Positions 17,964 through 27,047 are shown, counted from the first letter of the stretch. The stretch is DNA of 57,612 bases from Clostridium sp. CAG:253 (GCA_000436755.1 FR887342.1:1-57612), one strand, 5' to 3'. The notes: generated by a model from the sequence alone, not told the origin. Translations and numbers: made by a program.

Positions 17964-19373
17964 TTACATTGTACTAAGTGACTCAAGTCCCGGGTTTGCT
18001 ATCTTGTTCATAATGCGGAAAGCAATATTTTCACATTTCCAGCCCCATGTTTTTGAAGCTGAATATTTTTTGTTTACGCCGTCAAAACCTGTTCCGTGGT
18101 AAAACATCTGTCCAGGTCTGCTGTAATGAGTTGACAGTCTTTCGGCAGTCATAAGGATGTTTTTTTCTTTTGTGTCTGCATTTATTCCTTTTGCTGTATC
18201 GCTGTATACGCCAAGTCCGGTGAGGTTATTGTCTTTTACTGCACGTTTGCTTTTGCCCCAGCCTGACTCTAAAGCAGCGATTGAAGTCATTGCAATGGCG
18301 TTTATTCCATATTTTTTTTCGGCTTTTACAAAGGCAGGAGCAAGCTCTTCAAGATTTGTACCCTCGAGAGCCTTTTTTAAAGTTTTTGTGCTGATATTTG
18401 ATGGTTCAAATATGTTTTTTGTATTTATTGAAACAGTAACATATTTTGCAGCTGTTTTTTGCTCTTTTGTCTGACTTTTGATTTTTTTATGTATGTTTTT
18501 AATTTTTGCCTTATTTTTAACTATATCAGACTTAATATATTTTTTTGAATGAGTTATAGTGTGCTTTATTGATTCGGTATCCATCAAAGAAGACATCTTT
18601 TTAAAATCAGGCAGTATTGAAGATCCGGAAGTTGTTTTTACAGTATCTGATGATGAGACTTCCTGTGTCAGATAGATACTTAAAGATGAATCATATTGTT
18701 TTGCATATGTTTTGAGTGACTGTGAAGGCTCAAAAACATTTGACACCGTAATACAATTTTTTTGTTCTTTGGCACCTGTCTTTAATTTATTTATTGATGA
18801 AAGCTGTCTTTTTTTTGAACTTAATACTCTTTTAGTACGATATTCCTTATGTTTTGTTTTTTTAATATCAGAAGAGATTTTGTTTAGCTTTTTTTGCATA
18901 TGTTCCATTGTGACAGTCACCGTTTTTCCGATAATAGGTTTAAAATGTTTTGGCTCTTTATGTTGTTTTTCCTTTTTGCCTTTGGCATCTGGCTTTCTTA
19001 CGGTTGTTTTAGTCTGTTTAGCCGTCTTTTTTGAGCTGTTTTTCGCAGAATCTTTTTTCTTTTTTGTGGAAGAATTTTTTTCGGTATTTTTATCGTTTCC
19101 TGTTGCTTTTGTGTTGGTTGTGTCTGTTGCGGCGTTTGAATCAGAATTATCATTTTGTGTGCCATTTTCTGTTGAATCAGACTCGCTGTCATCTGTAGAG
19201 TTGTTTGTGTCTATTTCCTGAATTGAAACAGAACGGTTAGCGGTTTCGCTATCTGCATGAACTACTGACAGAGAACTGATATGACTTGGAACTGTTACAG
19301 CAGCTAAAGCAAAAACAGCACTTGTGACAATTATCTTACATAATCCGTTTTTTGAAAATAGTCCTTTACGCAT
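17964..19373 (-). CDS. Secreted glucosaminidase-domain protein
   Basis: A 469-residue exported peptidoglycan hydrolase. An AGGAGGTAATT ribosome site and a good promoter precede the ATG. The signal peptide (about 1-40) ends near VVHADS. Residues of about 45-140 are a low-complexity Ser/Asp/Asn/Thr then Lys-rich stretch, probably a flexible or wall-binding linker. The middle (about 140-320) is Lys-rich and unassigned. The C-terminal 140 residues form a glucosaminidase/lysozyme-like domain with the catalytic glutamate in AALESGWGKS, followed by NNLTGLGVY and the TWGWKCENIAFRI end typical of this family. The likely role is cell separation or wall remodelling. It is the first of three minus-strand genes, with an 81-bp gap before the kinase gene. 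Confidence 0.88.
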   Translation of the reverse strand: MRKGLFSKNGLCKIIVTSAVFALAAVTVPSHISSLSVVHADSETANRSVSIQEIDTNNSTDDSESDSTENGTQNDNSDSNAATDTTNTKATGNDKNTEKNSSTKKKKDSAKNSSKKTAKQTKTTVRKPDAKGKKEKQHKEPKHFKPIIGKTVTVTMEHMQKKLNKISSDIKKTKHKEYRTKRVLSSKKRQLSSINKLKTGAKEQKNCITVSNVFEPSQSLKTYAKQYDSSLSIYLTQEVSSSDTVKTTSGSSILPDFKKMSSLMDTESIKHTITHSKKYIKSDIVKNKAKIKNIHKKIKSQTKEQKTAAKYVTVSINTKNIFEPSNISTKTLKKALEGTNLEELAPAFVKAEKKYGINAIAMTSIAALESGWGKSKRAVKDNNLTGLGVYSDTAKGINADTKEKNILMTAERLSTHYSRPGQMFYHGTGFDGVNKKYSASKTWGWKCENIAFRIMNKIANPGLESLSTM

Positions 19374-19410
19374 AATTACCTCCTAAATAAATTAACTGAT
19401 TTTATGAGTG

Positions 19411-19439
19411 AGTATACCATATTATGAGTAAAAAAGCAA
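19411..19439 (-). promoter_or_regulatory. Promoter of glucosaminidase gene
   Basis: Read on the minus strand: TTGCTT (19439-19434), a 17-bp spacer, then TATACT (19416-19411) preceded by TGG, an extended -10. It is 38 bp upstream of the start codon. Confidence 0.7.
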
Positions 19440-19518
19440 AAAAATGTACAAAAGAAATACAAATAATCCATTGAAATATGTACAATTTTAAAAAGAAGCA
19501 AAAAATACAGAATAGTTG

Positions 19519-19547
19519 TTGACGATATATGATATATGTTGTATCAT
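19519..19547 (+). promoter_or_regulatory. metK promoter with overlapping inverted repeat
   Basis: TTGACG (19519-19524) and TATCAT (19542-19547) with a 17-bp spacer drive the S-box leader. A perfect 9-bp inverted repeat, TATATGATA (19526-19534) and TATCATATA (19542-19550), covers the spacer and -10 box and could be an operator. Confidence 0.7.
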
Positions 19548-19573
19548 ATAGATGTTTTTGAAAAAATATAATA

Positions 19574-19669
19574 CTCTTATTCCGAGTGGCGGAGAGTGAA
19601 GGCTCTGTGAAACCACGGCAACCCCATATAGGAAGGTGCCAATCTAAGCGAGAAATCGAACAATAAGAG
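19574..19669 (+). promoter_or_regulatory. S-box (SAM-I) riboswitch
   Basis: This is the S-adenosylmethionine-binding aptamer of the S-box class. P1 is formed by CTCTTAT (19574-19580) and ATAAGAG (19663-19669). Between them are the conserved landmarks in order: CCGAGTGGCGGAGAG, GGCTCTGTGAAACCACGGCAACC, GGAAGGTGCCAATC and AGCGAGAAATCGAACAATAAG. A terminator hairpin follows at 19687. High SAM would stabilise P1, allow the terminator to form and shut off metK. Confidence 0.96.
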
Positions 19670-19686
19670 GAGTTGAGATATATCAA

Positions 19687-19717
19687 GTCCATCGAGTTGT
19701 GTCGATGGGCTTTTTTT
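19687..19717 (+). terminator. Riboswitch expression-platform terminator
   Basis: GTCCATCGA (19687-19695) pairs with TCGATGGGC (19702-19710) across a 6-nt loop and is followed by seven T residues. It is a strong intrinsic terminator, conditional on the S-box. Confidence 0.9.
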
Positions 19718-19755
19718 CGTAAGGAAGATTTGTCTTGTTCCTCAGATTAAGAGTA

Positions 19756-19806
19756 CAGTTGATATCTTAGCACTGCCTGATATCGACTGAAAGTGCAAAG
19801 CAGTGC
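19756..19806 (+). promoter_or_regulatory. Predicted H-type pseudoknot between S-box terminator and metK
   Basis: Stem 1 pairs CAGTTGATATC (19756-19766) with GATATCGACTG (19779-19789), 11 bp with one G-U. The 12-nt loop holds GCACTGC (19770-19776), perfectly complementary to GCAGTGC at 19800-19806 (7 bp). Loops are 3, 2 and 10 nt. The structure ends 15 nt before the metK start, next to the AAGAGGA ribosome site, so it could act at translation initiation in addition to the upstream riboswitch. An alternative pairing of GCACT with AGTGC (19792-19796) exists. Confidence 0.55.
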
Positions 19807-19821
19807 AGAAAAGAGGATACG

Positions 19822-21009
19822 ATGGAGAAAAGATTATTTACATCTGAATCGGTAACTGAAGGACATCCTGACAAAATAAGCGACAACATTTCGGATGCAA
19901 TTCTTGACGCACTTATGGATCAGGACCCTATGAGCCGTGTTGCTTGTGAGACAGCAATTACAACTGACTACGTGCTTATCATGGGTGAGATTACTACAAA
20001 AGCAAAAGTTGACTATGAGAAGATTGCAAGAGAGACAATCAGAGAAATCGGATATGATTCTGATGAGAAGGGATTTAATTGTGATACATGTAAAGTGAAT
20101 GTACTTCTCGATTCACAGTCAGAAGATATTGCAATGGGTGTTGACAAGGCACTTGAAGCAAAAGAAAATCAGATGACGGATGAGGAACTTGAGGCAATTG
20201 GTGCAGGTGACCAGGGTATGATGTTTGGTTATGCCACAAATGAGACGGAAGAGTATATGCCTTATCCGATTTCACTTGCTCACAAACTCACAAAGAAACT
20301 CACAGAAGTGCGTAAGAATGGAACACTTCCGTATCTTCGTGCAGATGGAAAAAGTCAGGTTACTGTTGAATATGATGAGAACGGAAAGCCTGTTCATGTA
20401 AATGCAGTAGTTATATCATCACAGCATGCCGCTGAGGTTTCACAGGAACAGATTCATGAAGATATCCGAAAATATGTAATTGACCCTGTAGTGCCAAAGG
20501 ATCTTACAGATGAGAGAACAAAATATTTTATCAATCCTACAGGGCGTTTTGTAATCGGTGGACCAAACGGTGACAGCGGACTTACAGGACGTAAGATTAT
20601 TGTAGACACATACGGTGGATATGCACGTCACGGCGGTGGAGCATTCTCAGGAAAAGACTGCACAAAGGTTGACCGTTCAGCAGCATACGCAGCACGTTAT
20701 GTTGCTAAGAATATTGTTGCAGCAGGTCTTGCGGATAAATGCGAAATCCAGCTTTCGTATGCTATCGGAGTTGCACAGCCTACATCTGTAATGGTTGACA
20801 CATTTGGAACAGGCAAAATCTCTGATGAGAAGCTTGTGGAGATAATCAGAGAAAACTTTGACCTCCGTCCGGCAGGAATTATTAAGATGCTCGACCTTAG
20901 AAGACCGATTTATAAGCAGACAGCAGCATATGGTCATTTTGGACGCAATGATTTAAAACTTCCATGGGAGCAGCTTGATAAGGTTGATGTGTTGAAGAAA
21001 TACTTATAA
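19822..21009 (+). CDS. metK: S-adenosylmethionine synthetase
   Basis: Makes S-adenosylmethionine from methionine and ATP in the cytoplasm as a tetramer. At 395 residues it has normal length. Signature segments are present: GHPDKISD near the N-terminus, [12 protein letters not shown] (ATP/Mg binding and the flexible-loop hinge), and GGGAFSGKD near residue 270. The ribosome site AAGAGGA lies just before the ATG. Expression is governed by the upstream S-box riboswitch, and possibly by a second structured element immediately before the ribosome site. The gene ends at its own terminator, so it is a single-gene unit. Confidence 0.97.
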   Translation: MEKRLFTSESVTEGHPDKISDNISDAILDALMDQDPMSRVACETAITTDYVLIMGEITTKAKVDYEKIARETIREIGYDSDEKGFNCDTCKVNVLLDSQSEDIAMGVDKALEAKENQMTDEELEAIGAGDQGMMFGYATNETEEYMPYPISLAHKLTKKLTEVRKNGTLPYLRADGKSQVTVEYDENGKPVHVNAVVISSQHAAEVSQEQIHEDIRKYVIDPVVPKDLTDERTKYFINPTGRFVIGGPNGDSGLTGRKIIVDTYGGYARHGGGAFSGKDCTKVDRSAAYAARYVAKNIVAAGLADKCEIQLSYAIGVAQPTSVMVDTFGTGKISDEKLVEIIRENFDLRPAGIIKMLDLRRPIYKQTAAYGHFGRNDLKLPWEQLDKVDVLKKYL

Positions 21010-21059
21010 TTTTTAATAAATCAAATAAAGTGATTTATCACTAAAATACAGTGTATTGT

Positions 21060-21115
21060 AATCAGGGGATGTATGTTTAAATTTGTTTTAATATGCGTAC
21101 CCTGATTTTTTTTAT
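21060..21115 (+). terminator. Terminator after metK
   Basis: AATCAGGG with neighbouring bases pairs with CCCTGATT around a long AT-rich loop, followed by eight T residues. A smaller AGTGATTTATCACT hairpin lies just upstream (21029-21042). Confidence 0.8.
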
Positions 21116-21175
21116 TTTAAAATTTGTCAAAACAGGCATTTTTAGGTATTATAGTATATATGTTTGTGAGGTGAA

Positions 21176-22621
21176 ATGAAATTGAAGATGATATTACCGA
21201 AAAATGTTTCATATATTATTAGTAAGCTTGAACAGGCAGGATATGAAGCTTATGCAGTTGGGGGATGTGTCAGGGATACTCTTTTGGGGAGAAAACCGCA
21301 GGACTGGGATATCACCACTTCTGCCAAACCGCTTCAGATTAAACAGCTTTTTAAGAAAACGATAGATACCGGAATACAGCATGGAACGGTTACTGTAATG
21401 CTTGACCACATCGGCTATGAAGTGACGACATACCGGATAGATGGGGAATATGAGGACAACAGGCACCCGAAGAAGGTGGAATTTACCGACAACTTAAAAC
21501 TTGACCTTGAACGGCGTGATTTTACCATAAATGCCATGGCATACAACGATAAAAGAGGTCTTGTTGACGAATTTGAGGGTATTAAAGACCTTAAAGATGG
21601 TATAATAAGATGTGTCGGTGATGCGGGACAGAGGTTTGACGAGGATGCATTAAGAATGTTAAGAGCAGTGAGATTTGCCGGGCAGCTTGGATTTGAGATA
21701 GAGGAAGAGACAAGAAATGCAATAGTCCAAAGAGCAGACAGACTTGAAAATATAAGTGCGGAAAGAATCAGGGTTGAGCTTACGAAACTGCTTGTGGCAA
21801 AAGAGGCGGGCAGATTAAGAGATGCATACAGCACGGGCATGACACGATATTTCCTGCCGGAACTTGACAAAGCGATGGTGACAGAGCAAAAGAATCCGCA
21901 TCATGTATATACTGTCGGAGAGCACAGTATACATGGTATTGAAATCATGAATTGTTTCTTTGAAGTGACCTCAGACAGAAAAATGTATGATAAAGTGCCT
22001 GAGGAAGTAATGATTACAGCGAAGAAAATTGCAAAGAAAATGAACAAAAAACAGCACACGATTCTTTGTATGGCAATGCTGTTACATGATATTGCAAAGC
22101 CTGTTGTCATGACGATTGACGGTGATGGAACAGGTCACTTTTACGGTCATCCGCAGGAGAGCGAAAAGATGGCAAAAAAGATTATGAGAAGGCTTACATT
22201 TGACAACGAGTCAATATCAAAAGTATGCAGGCTTGTAAAGTTTCATGACTATCGTATTGAGGACAGCAGTAAGGCATTCAGGCGTGCTGTATCAAAGATA
22301 GGTGCGGATATTATGGATATGCTTTTTCTTGTTGAATATGCAGATGTGTTGTCACAGAGTGATAAGATGTTAGAGGAAAAACTTTCAAAGATAAATTCAG
22401 GAGTTGAAAGATTTGAATATATTACGCAGAATGCGCAGCCTTTATCAATAAAGGAACTGGCACTGACTGGGGCTGATCTGATAGCGGCAGGAGTGAAACC
22501 CGGCCCGAATATGGGAGAAATTTTAAAAAAAATGCTTGATAAGGTTTTAGATGAGCCGGAAGCAAATACAAAAGAAAACTTATTGGAATATTTAAAGACA
22601 ATGGATGATTTTTCTTTATAA
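21176..22621 (+). CDS. cca: CCA-adding tRNA nucleotidyltransferase with HD domain
   Basis: Adds or repairs the 3'-CCA end of tRNAs. The 481-residue protein starts at the ATG after GAGGTGA; a second ATG four codons later is possible. The class II nucleotidyltransferase head has GGCVRD (29-34) and the metal-binding D43 and D45 (PQDWDITT), then the RRDFTINAMAY segment, the GDAGQRFDEDALRMLRAVRFA ATP/CTP-discriminating region and the tRNA-binding neck. An HD domain with LLHDIAKPV near residue 300 gives likely phosphatase or phosphodiesterase activity, as in E. coli-like and many clostridial enzymes. It is followed within 80 bp by the GH13 gene. Confidence 0.94.
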   Translation: MKLKMILPKNVSYIISKLEQAGYEAYAVGGCVRDTLLGRKPQDWDITTSAKPLQIKQLFKKTIDTGIQHGTVTVMLDHIGYEVTTYRIDGEYEDNRHPKKVEFTDNLKLDLERRDFTINAMAYNDKRGLVDEFEGIKDLKDGIIRCVGDAGQRFDEDALRMLRAVRFAGQLGFEIEEETRNAIVQRADRLENISAERIRVELTKLLVAKEAGRLRDAYSTGMTRYFLPELDKAMVTEQKNPHHVYTVGEHSIHGIEIMNCFFEVTSDRKMYDKVPEEVMITAKKIAKKMNKKQHTILCMAMLLHDIAKPVVMTIDGDGTGHFYGHPQESEKMAKKIMRRLTFDNESISKVCRLVKFHDYRIEDSSKAFRRAVSKIGADIMDMLFLVEYADVLSQSDKMLEEKLSKINSGVERFEYITQNAQPLSIKELALTGADLIAAGVKPGPNMGEILKKMLDKVLDEPEANTKENLLEYLKTMDDFSL

Positions 22622-22626
22622 AATTA

Positions 22627-22657
22627 TGATGGGGCAAAATAACTTTTGAACTCATCA
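22627..22657 (+). repeat. Hairpin related to the dispersed repeat
   Basis: TGATGGGGCAAAATAACTTTTGAACTCATCA resembles the terminal hairpin of the repeat family: outer TGATG/CATCA, core CAAAATAAYTTTTG. It lies 5 bp after the cca stop. The match is to the hairpin only, so it may be a decayed copy or an unrelated terminator without a T-run. Confidence 0.4.
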
Positions 22658-22696
22658 TCATATTATGCGATTGAATTATAAGAGTGGAGGATTATT

Positions 22697-24844
22697 ATGG
22701 ATATGAATGTAAGGCTTGCGAAGATGACAAAAGCTATGAAAACACAGCTTTTTATCGACAATCTTACAACAATATTTAACCCACAGGCACTTTTTAGTGA
22801 CGGCACTGACAGGTATCGTATACCGCCTGAGCCGGAGGCAGGTGAGAGTGTTAAGATAAGGTTTAGAACCGGCAGGGAAAATATTGATAAGGTAGTTCTG
22901 GTTGTCTGCGGAGATACACGTGTAGATATGGAAAAAGTCTATAATGACAGAATGTTTGATTACTATGAGAGCACTATTGAACTTTCTGACAAAATGATAG
23001 ATTACTATTTTGAAGTTACAAGCGGCAGAATTGTGTGTTATTACAATAGTGTCGGAGTGTGCAGCGGAGTAGAACCTTATTATAATTTTACGATAACACC
23101 ATCGTTTCATACACCGGATTGGGCTAAGGGTGCTGTTTTTTACCAGATATATGTTGACCGTTTTTACAATGGTGACAAGACAAATGATGTAGAAAAGGAT
23201 GAGTATGTCTATATCGGTGAGGGAACTGACAAAGTAGATGACTGGTTTAAATATCCGGCATCTATGGGTGTAAGGGAATTTTACGGCGGTGACATAGCCG
23301 GAGTATGGCTGAAACTTGATTATTTGCAGGGATTAGGTGTTGATGCCATTTATTTCAATCCGATTTTTGTATCACCGTCAAATCACAAATATGATATTCA
23401 GGATTATGATTATATAGACCCGCATTTTGGCAAAATAGTGAAAGATGAGGGTGAAGTATTACAGAGGAATGAACAGGGGCAGCTTTTATGTGACGGAACT
23501 TATCCGAATAAATATGCGACAAAATATGTGTGCAGAGTTACGGACAAGGAAAATCTTGAGGCAAGCAACAAGTTTTTTGCGGAATTTGTAGAGGAAGTTC
23601 ACAAAAGGGGAATGAAAGTTATTCTTGACGGAGTTTTCAATCACTGTGGTTCATTCAACAAATGGCTTGACAGAGAGTGTATATACGAAGGTGCCCAGGG
23701 TTATGAAAAGGGTGCCTATGTATCGGGTGAGAGCCCATACAGAACATTTTTTAAATTCAATGAGGATATGTGGCCTTACAATTATCACTATGACGGATGG
23801 TGGGGACACGATACACTTCCAAAATTAAATTATGAAGATTCACCGCTTTTATTTGATTATATAATGCATGTTGCAAGAAAATGGGTTTCACCTCCTTATA
23901 ATGTTGACGGCTGGAGACTTGATGTGGCAGCCGACCTTGGACAGTCACAGGAGTACAATCATTATTTCTGGAGAGAGTTCAGAAGAAATGTCAAGGAGGC
24001 AAATCCTGAGGCAATCGTTCTGGCAGAGCATTACGGAGACCCGACAGACTGGCTCAGAGGTGATCAGTGGGATACGGTTATGAACTATGATGCGTTTATG
24101 GAGCCAATCACATGGTTTTTAACCGGTGTTGAAAAACACAGTGATGAATACAGGGAAGATCTTCTCGGCAACGCAGATGCATTCTTTGGCTCTATGCGAA
24201 ATTATATGACAAGATTTAATACCCAGTCGCTTCAGGTTGCCATGAACGAACTTTCAAATCATGACCATTCAAGGTTTATGACAAGAACAAATCATCGTGT
24301 CGGCAGAACAGCAAGTGTGGGACCACAGGCAGCAGATGAGGGAGTAGATAAGGCTCTTTTCAGACTTGGTGTTATGATACAGATGACATGGCCGGGTGCA
24401 CCTACGATATATTATGGTGACGAAGCCGGATTGTGCGGATGGACTGACCCTGACAACAGAAGAACATATCCTTGGGGAAGAGAAGATCAGGAACTTATAG
24501 AGTTTCACAGACAGCTTATAAGAATACACAAAGATTATCAGGTGTTTAAGACAGGTTCTATTATATTTCTGAAAGGTCAGTACAAACTTATAGGATATGG
24601 AAGATTTGATGATAATGACAAGATAGTTGTTATGATAAACAGCAGCGATGAAGTCAGAGAAGCGGATGTACCTGTATGGAGACTTGGAATTATTCAGGAG
24701 ACCCGTATGGCAAGACTTATGATAAGCAGCAGGGACGGATATTCTGACGAGGCGAAAGTTTATCCTGTTGTGAATGGAAACATTCATGTTGAATGTCCTC
24801 CGATGTCAGGAATGATTCTTAAAGATATAGAAAGCATGGGATAA
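22697..24844 (+). CDS. GH13 alpha-glycosidase (neopullulanase/cyclomaltodextrinase-like)
   Basis: Hydrolyses alpha-1,4 (and often alpha-1,6) linkages in maltodextrins or pullulan fragments. The 715-residue protein begins after a GGAGG ribosome site and has no signal peptide, so it works on imported oligosaccharides. An N-terminal beta domain (about 20-140) resembles the CBM34-type domain of this subgroup. The barrel shows DGVFNH (region I), DGWRLDVA with nucleophile D409, LAEHYGDP with acid/base E444 and NHDHSR with D523, plus YYGDEAG. There is a large B-domain insertion around residues 240-290. It lies between cca and a small membrane-protein gene that starts 8 bp downstream. Confidence 0.92.
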   Translation: MDMNVRLAKMTKAMKTQLFIDNLTTIFNPQALFSDGTDRYRIPPEPEAGESVKIRFRTGRENIDKVVLVVCGDTRVDMEKVYNDRMFDYYESTIELSDKMIDYYFEVTSGRIVCYYNSVGVCSGVEPYYNFTITPSFHTPDWAKGAVFYQIYVDRFYNGDKTNDVEKDEYVYIGEGTDKVDDWFKYPASMGVREFYGGDIAGVWLKLDYLQGLGVDAIYFNPIFVSPSNHKYDIQDYDYIDPHFGKIVKDEGEVLQRNEQGQLLCDGTYPNKYATKYVCRVTDKENLEASNKFFAEFVEEVHKRGMKVILDGVFNHCGSFNKWLDRECIYEGAQGYEKGAYVSGESPYRTFFKFNEDMWPYNYHYDGWWGHDTLPKLNYEDSPLLFDYIMHVARKWVSPPYNVDGWRLDVAADLGQSQEYNHYFWREFRRNVKEANPEAIVLAEHYGDPTDWLRGDQWDTVMNYDAFMEPITWFLTGVEKHSDEYREDLLGNADAFFGSMRNYMTRFNTQSLQVAMNELSNHDHSRFMTRTNHRVGRTASVGPQAADEGVDKALFRLGVMIQMTWPGAPTIYYGDEAGLCGWTDPDNRRTYPWGREDQELIEFHRQLIRIHKDYQVFKTGSIIFLKGQYKLIGYGRFDDNDKIVVMINSSDEVREADVPVWRLGIIQETRMARLMISSRDGYSDEAKVYPVVNGNIHVECPPMSGMILKDIESMG

Positions 24845-24852
24845 AGATAAAT

Positions 24853-25143
24853 ATGAGAAAAATCAGAGAGTGGATGCATGGCAGAGGAAGAAAAACGGTT
24901 ATTACTGTTGTAATTATTATTGCATTTGCAATGATTGCCCATTATTTTATTGTGGAAAGACACGGAAAATGGGGACTTGAAAGTGCATACAGCGCAGATG
25001 TTCAGGAGACTGTTTCGCCGAAACCGCAGAAAGATTATTATGTAGGAGGTGCTTCTATAGGCGGTGTGAAGAAGGGGACAACGATAGCAACAGGTGATAC
25101 AATAGAAAAAGAAAATGAAGATGATGAAAAAAATAAAAAATAA
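24853..25143 (+). CDS. Small single-pass membrane protein of unknown function
   Basis: A 96-residue protein I do not recognise. It has a basic N-terminus (RKIREWMHGRGRK), one transmembrane helix at about 15-33, and a polar C-terminal tail ending in an acidic, Lys/Glu-rich stretch. By the positive-inside rule the tail is outside the cell. It begins 8 bp after the GH13 stop with only a weak ribosome site, suggesting translational coupling. Confidence 0.65.
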   Translation: MRKIREWMHGRGRKTVITVVIIIAFAMIAHYFIVERHGKWGLESAYSADVQETVSPKPQKDYYVGGASIGGVKKGTTIATGDTIEKENEDDEKNKK

Positions 25144-25167
25144 AAATACAAATCCTATACATTTTCA

Positions 25168-25197
25168 TTGCTTTTATAACAATAATTATAATATAAT
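25168..25197 (+). promoter_or_regulatory. Promoter of ABC transporter operon
   Basis: TTGCTT (25168-25173) and TATAAT (25192-25197) with an 18-bp spacer. The leader of about 80 nt contains a short hairpin GTCGG/CCGAC (25251-25255, 25266-25270) upstream of the GGAGG ribosome site. Confidence 0.45.
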
Positions 25198-25286
25198 AAA
25201 TTTATTAGATTTTTGTTAAGAATTACAAGAATCCAAACGGAATATAAAGTGTCGGACAATATAAACCGACGGAACGGAGGAGAAAA

Positions 25287-26243
25287 ATGTACAGTTTAAT
25301 TCCAGTGGTATGTGCGCAGGACATTACAGCACTTGTCCGTGCATTACCCGGTTCTGTAGCCCAGGGACTTATCTGGGGAATTATGGCGATAGGAGTGTTT
25401 TTGACTTTTAAGATACTTGACTTTGCCGATCTTACGGTTGACGGAACCATGGCAACAGGTGGTGTTGTTACGGTTATGCTTATTTTGAAAGGATGGAATC
25501 CTGTTGCGGCGGTTGCAGTTGCTTTTGTTGCAGGTATGCTTGCGGGACTTATTACGGGTGTACTGCATACGGTTCTTGGAATACCTGACATACTGGCGGG
25601 TATTTTGACACAGCTTTCCTTGTATTCCATAAATCTGAATATCTCAGAGGGAAAAGCAAATCAGGCAGTAAATGTAGATATGTATAATCTTGTAGTTTCA
25701 GGACGTGATAATCCGGCTGCAATAGTTACAGTAATTATAATACTGGCAGTTGTCATAGCTCTTATGTATTGGTTCTTTGGAACAGAGCTCGGTTTTACAA
25801 TCAGAGCGACAGGATGCAATCCTAATATGTCAAGAGCTCAGGGAATAAACACAAATGTTGCAAAAGTTATTGCACTTGTATTTTCTAACGGTCTTGTAGG
25901 ATTTGCGGGAGGTCTTCTTTCTCAGTATCAGGGAAACTTTGACGTTAATATGGGAAGAGGCTCAATCGTTATCGGTCTTGCATCAGTTATTATCGGAGAG
26001 GTACTTGGCGAAGCAATTTTCGGAAAGAAACTTAATTTCAGCGGAAGACTTGCATTTGTTGCTGTCGGAAGCATAATTTATTATATTGTTATTCAGTTTG
26101 TATTGTGGCTTGGTCTTCCTACAATTGATATGAAGATGTTCTCTGCTATGGTAGTGGCAATATTCCTTGCAGTTCCATATCTGAGAGGAAAAGCTAAAAA
26201 TTCATATAGAAAAGCTGCAAAGGGAGGTGCCGGAAAGTGTTAG
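25287..26243 (+). CDS. ABC transporter permease (COG4120 / TrpY-like)
   Basis: A 318-residue integral membrane permease with about eight to nine hydrophobic segments. It belongs to the uncharacterised ABC permease family that includes the TrpXYZ-type amino-acid importers; the conserved TFKILDFADLTVDGTMATGG and RATGCNPNMSRAQGINT segments support this. A GGAGG ribosome site precedes the ATG. The gene overlaps the following ATPase gene by 7 bp. Systems of this type normally include a lipoprotein substrate-binding gene upstream, and none is present here, so the ligand cannot be inferred. Confidence 0.87.
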   Translation: MYSLIPVVCAQDITALVRALPGSVAQGLIWGIMAIGVFLTFKILDFADLTVDGTMATGGVVTVMLILKGWNPVAAVAVAFVAGMLAGLITGVLHTVLGIPDILAGILTQLSLYSINLNISEGKANQAVNVDMYNLVVSGRDNPAAIVTVIIILAVVIALMYWFFGTELGFTIRATGCNPNMSRAQGINTNVAKVIALVFSNGLVGFAGGLLSQYQGNFDVNMGRGSIVIGLASVIIGEVLGEAIFGKKLNFSGRLAFVAVGSIIYYIVIQFVLWLGLPTIDMKMFSAMVVAIFLAVPYLRGKAKNSYRKAAKGGAGKC

Positions 26244-27031
26244 AATTAAACAATGTACATAAAACATTTAATCTGGGTACGATAAATGAGAAAAGAGCTT
26301 TAAATGGTGTGAATTTAAAACTTGAAGATGGTGATTTCGTTACTGTTATAGGTGGTAACGGAGCAGGAAAATCTACCGTGCTTAATGCTATCGCCGGTGT
26401 ATGGCCGATAGATGTTGGAAGTATCGTTATTGACGGTGTCGATATGACCGGACTTTCAGAGCACAAGAGAGCACCGTATCTTGGCAGAGTTTTTCAGGAC
26501 CCTATGAATGGAACGGCAGCGACAATGGAGATTATTGAAAATCTTGCACTTGCTGCAAGAAGAGGTCAGAAGAGAGGGCTCAGATGGGGAGTCACAAAGT
26601 CAGAAAAGAAAAAATACAGAGAGATGCTTGAAAAACTTGACCTTGGTCTTGAAGACAGAATGACTTCAAAAGTTGGACTGTTGTCAGGAGGGCAGAGACA
26701 GGCGCTTACTCTTCTCATGGCGACAATCAAAAAGCCGAAGCTTCTGCTTCTTGACGAGCACACGGCAGCACTTGATCCTAAGACGGCAGCGAAAGTTCTT
26801 GCATTATCAGATAAGATCATTGCTGAAAACCATCTTACGGCAATGATGGTTACACATAATATGAGGGATGCAATTGTACATGGAAACCGTCTTATTATGA
26901 TGAATGAGGGACAAGTTATACTTGATATTAAGGGAGAAGAAAAGAAAAAACTCACTGTTGAGGATCTTCTTCAGAAATTTGAGGAAGTAAGTGGTGAGGA
27001 ATTTTCAAATGATAAAGCACTGTTAGGATAA
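26237..27031 (+). CDS. ABC transporter ATP-binding protein
   Basis: The ATPase partner of the upstream permease. It starts at GTG 26237, eight to nine bases after GGGAGGTG and overlapping the permease stop. The 264-residue protein has Walker A GGNGAGKST near residue 37, the signature LLSGGQRQAL, Walker B LLLLDEHTAALDP and the H-loop MVTHNM. The DEHTAALDP Walker B and the insertion around RRGQKRGLRWGVTKSEKK resemble the COG1101 subfamily that accompanies COG4120 permeases. It is cytoplasmic and membrane-associated. Confidence 0.9.
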   Translation: MLELNNVHKTFNLGTINEKRALNGVNLKLEDGDFVTVIGGNGAGKSTVLNAIAGVWPIDVGSIVIDGVDMTGLSEHKRAPYLGRVFQDPMNGTAATMEIIENLALAARRGQKRGLRWGVTKSEKKKYREMLEKLDLGLEDRMTSKVGLLSGGQRQALTLLMATIKKPKLLLLDEHTAALDPKTAAKVLALSDKIIAENHLTAMMVTHNMRDAIVHGNRLIMMNEGQVILDIKGEEKKKLTVEDLLQKFEEVSGEEFSNDKALLG

Positions 27032-27047
27032 GGATGTTATTAGGGGA

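Noticed and set aside
19402..19692. 96-codon minus-strand frame
   Set aside because: It lies antisense to the S-box riboswitch and metK promoter and has no ribosome site; the riboswitch explains the sequence conservation.
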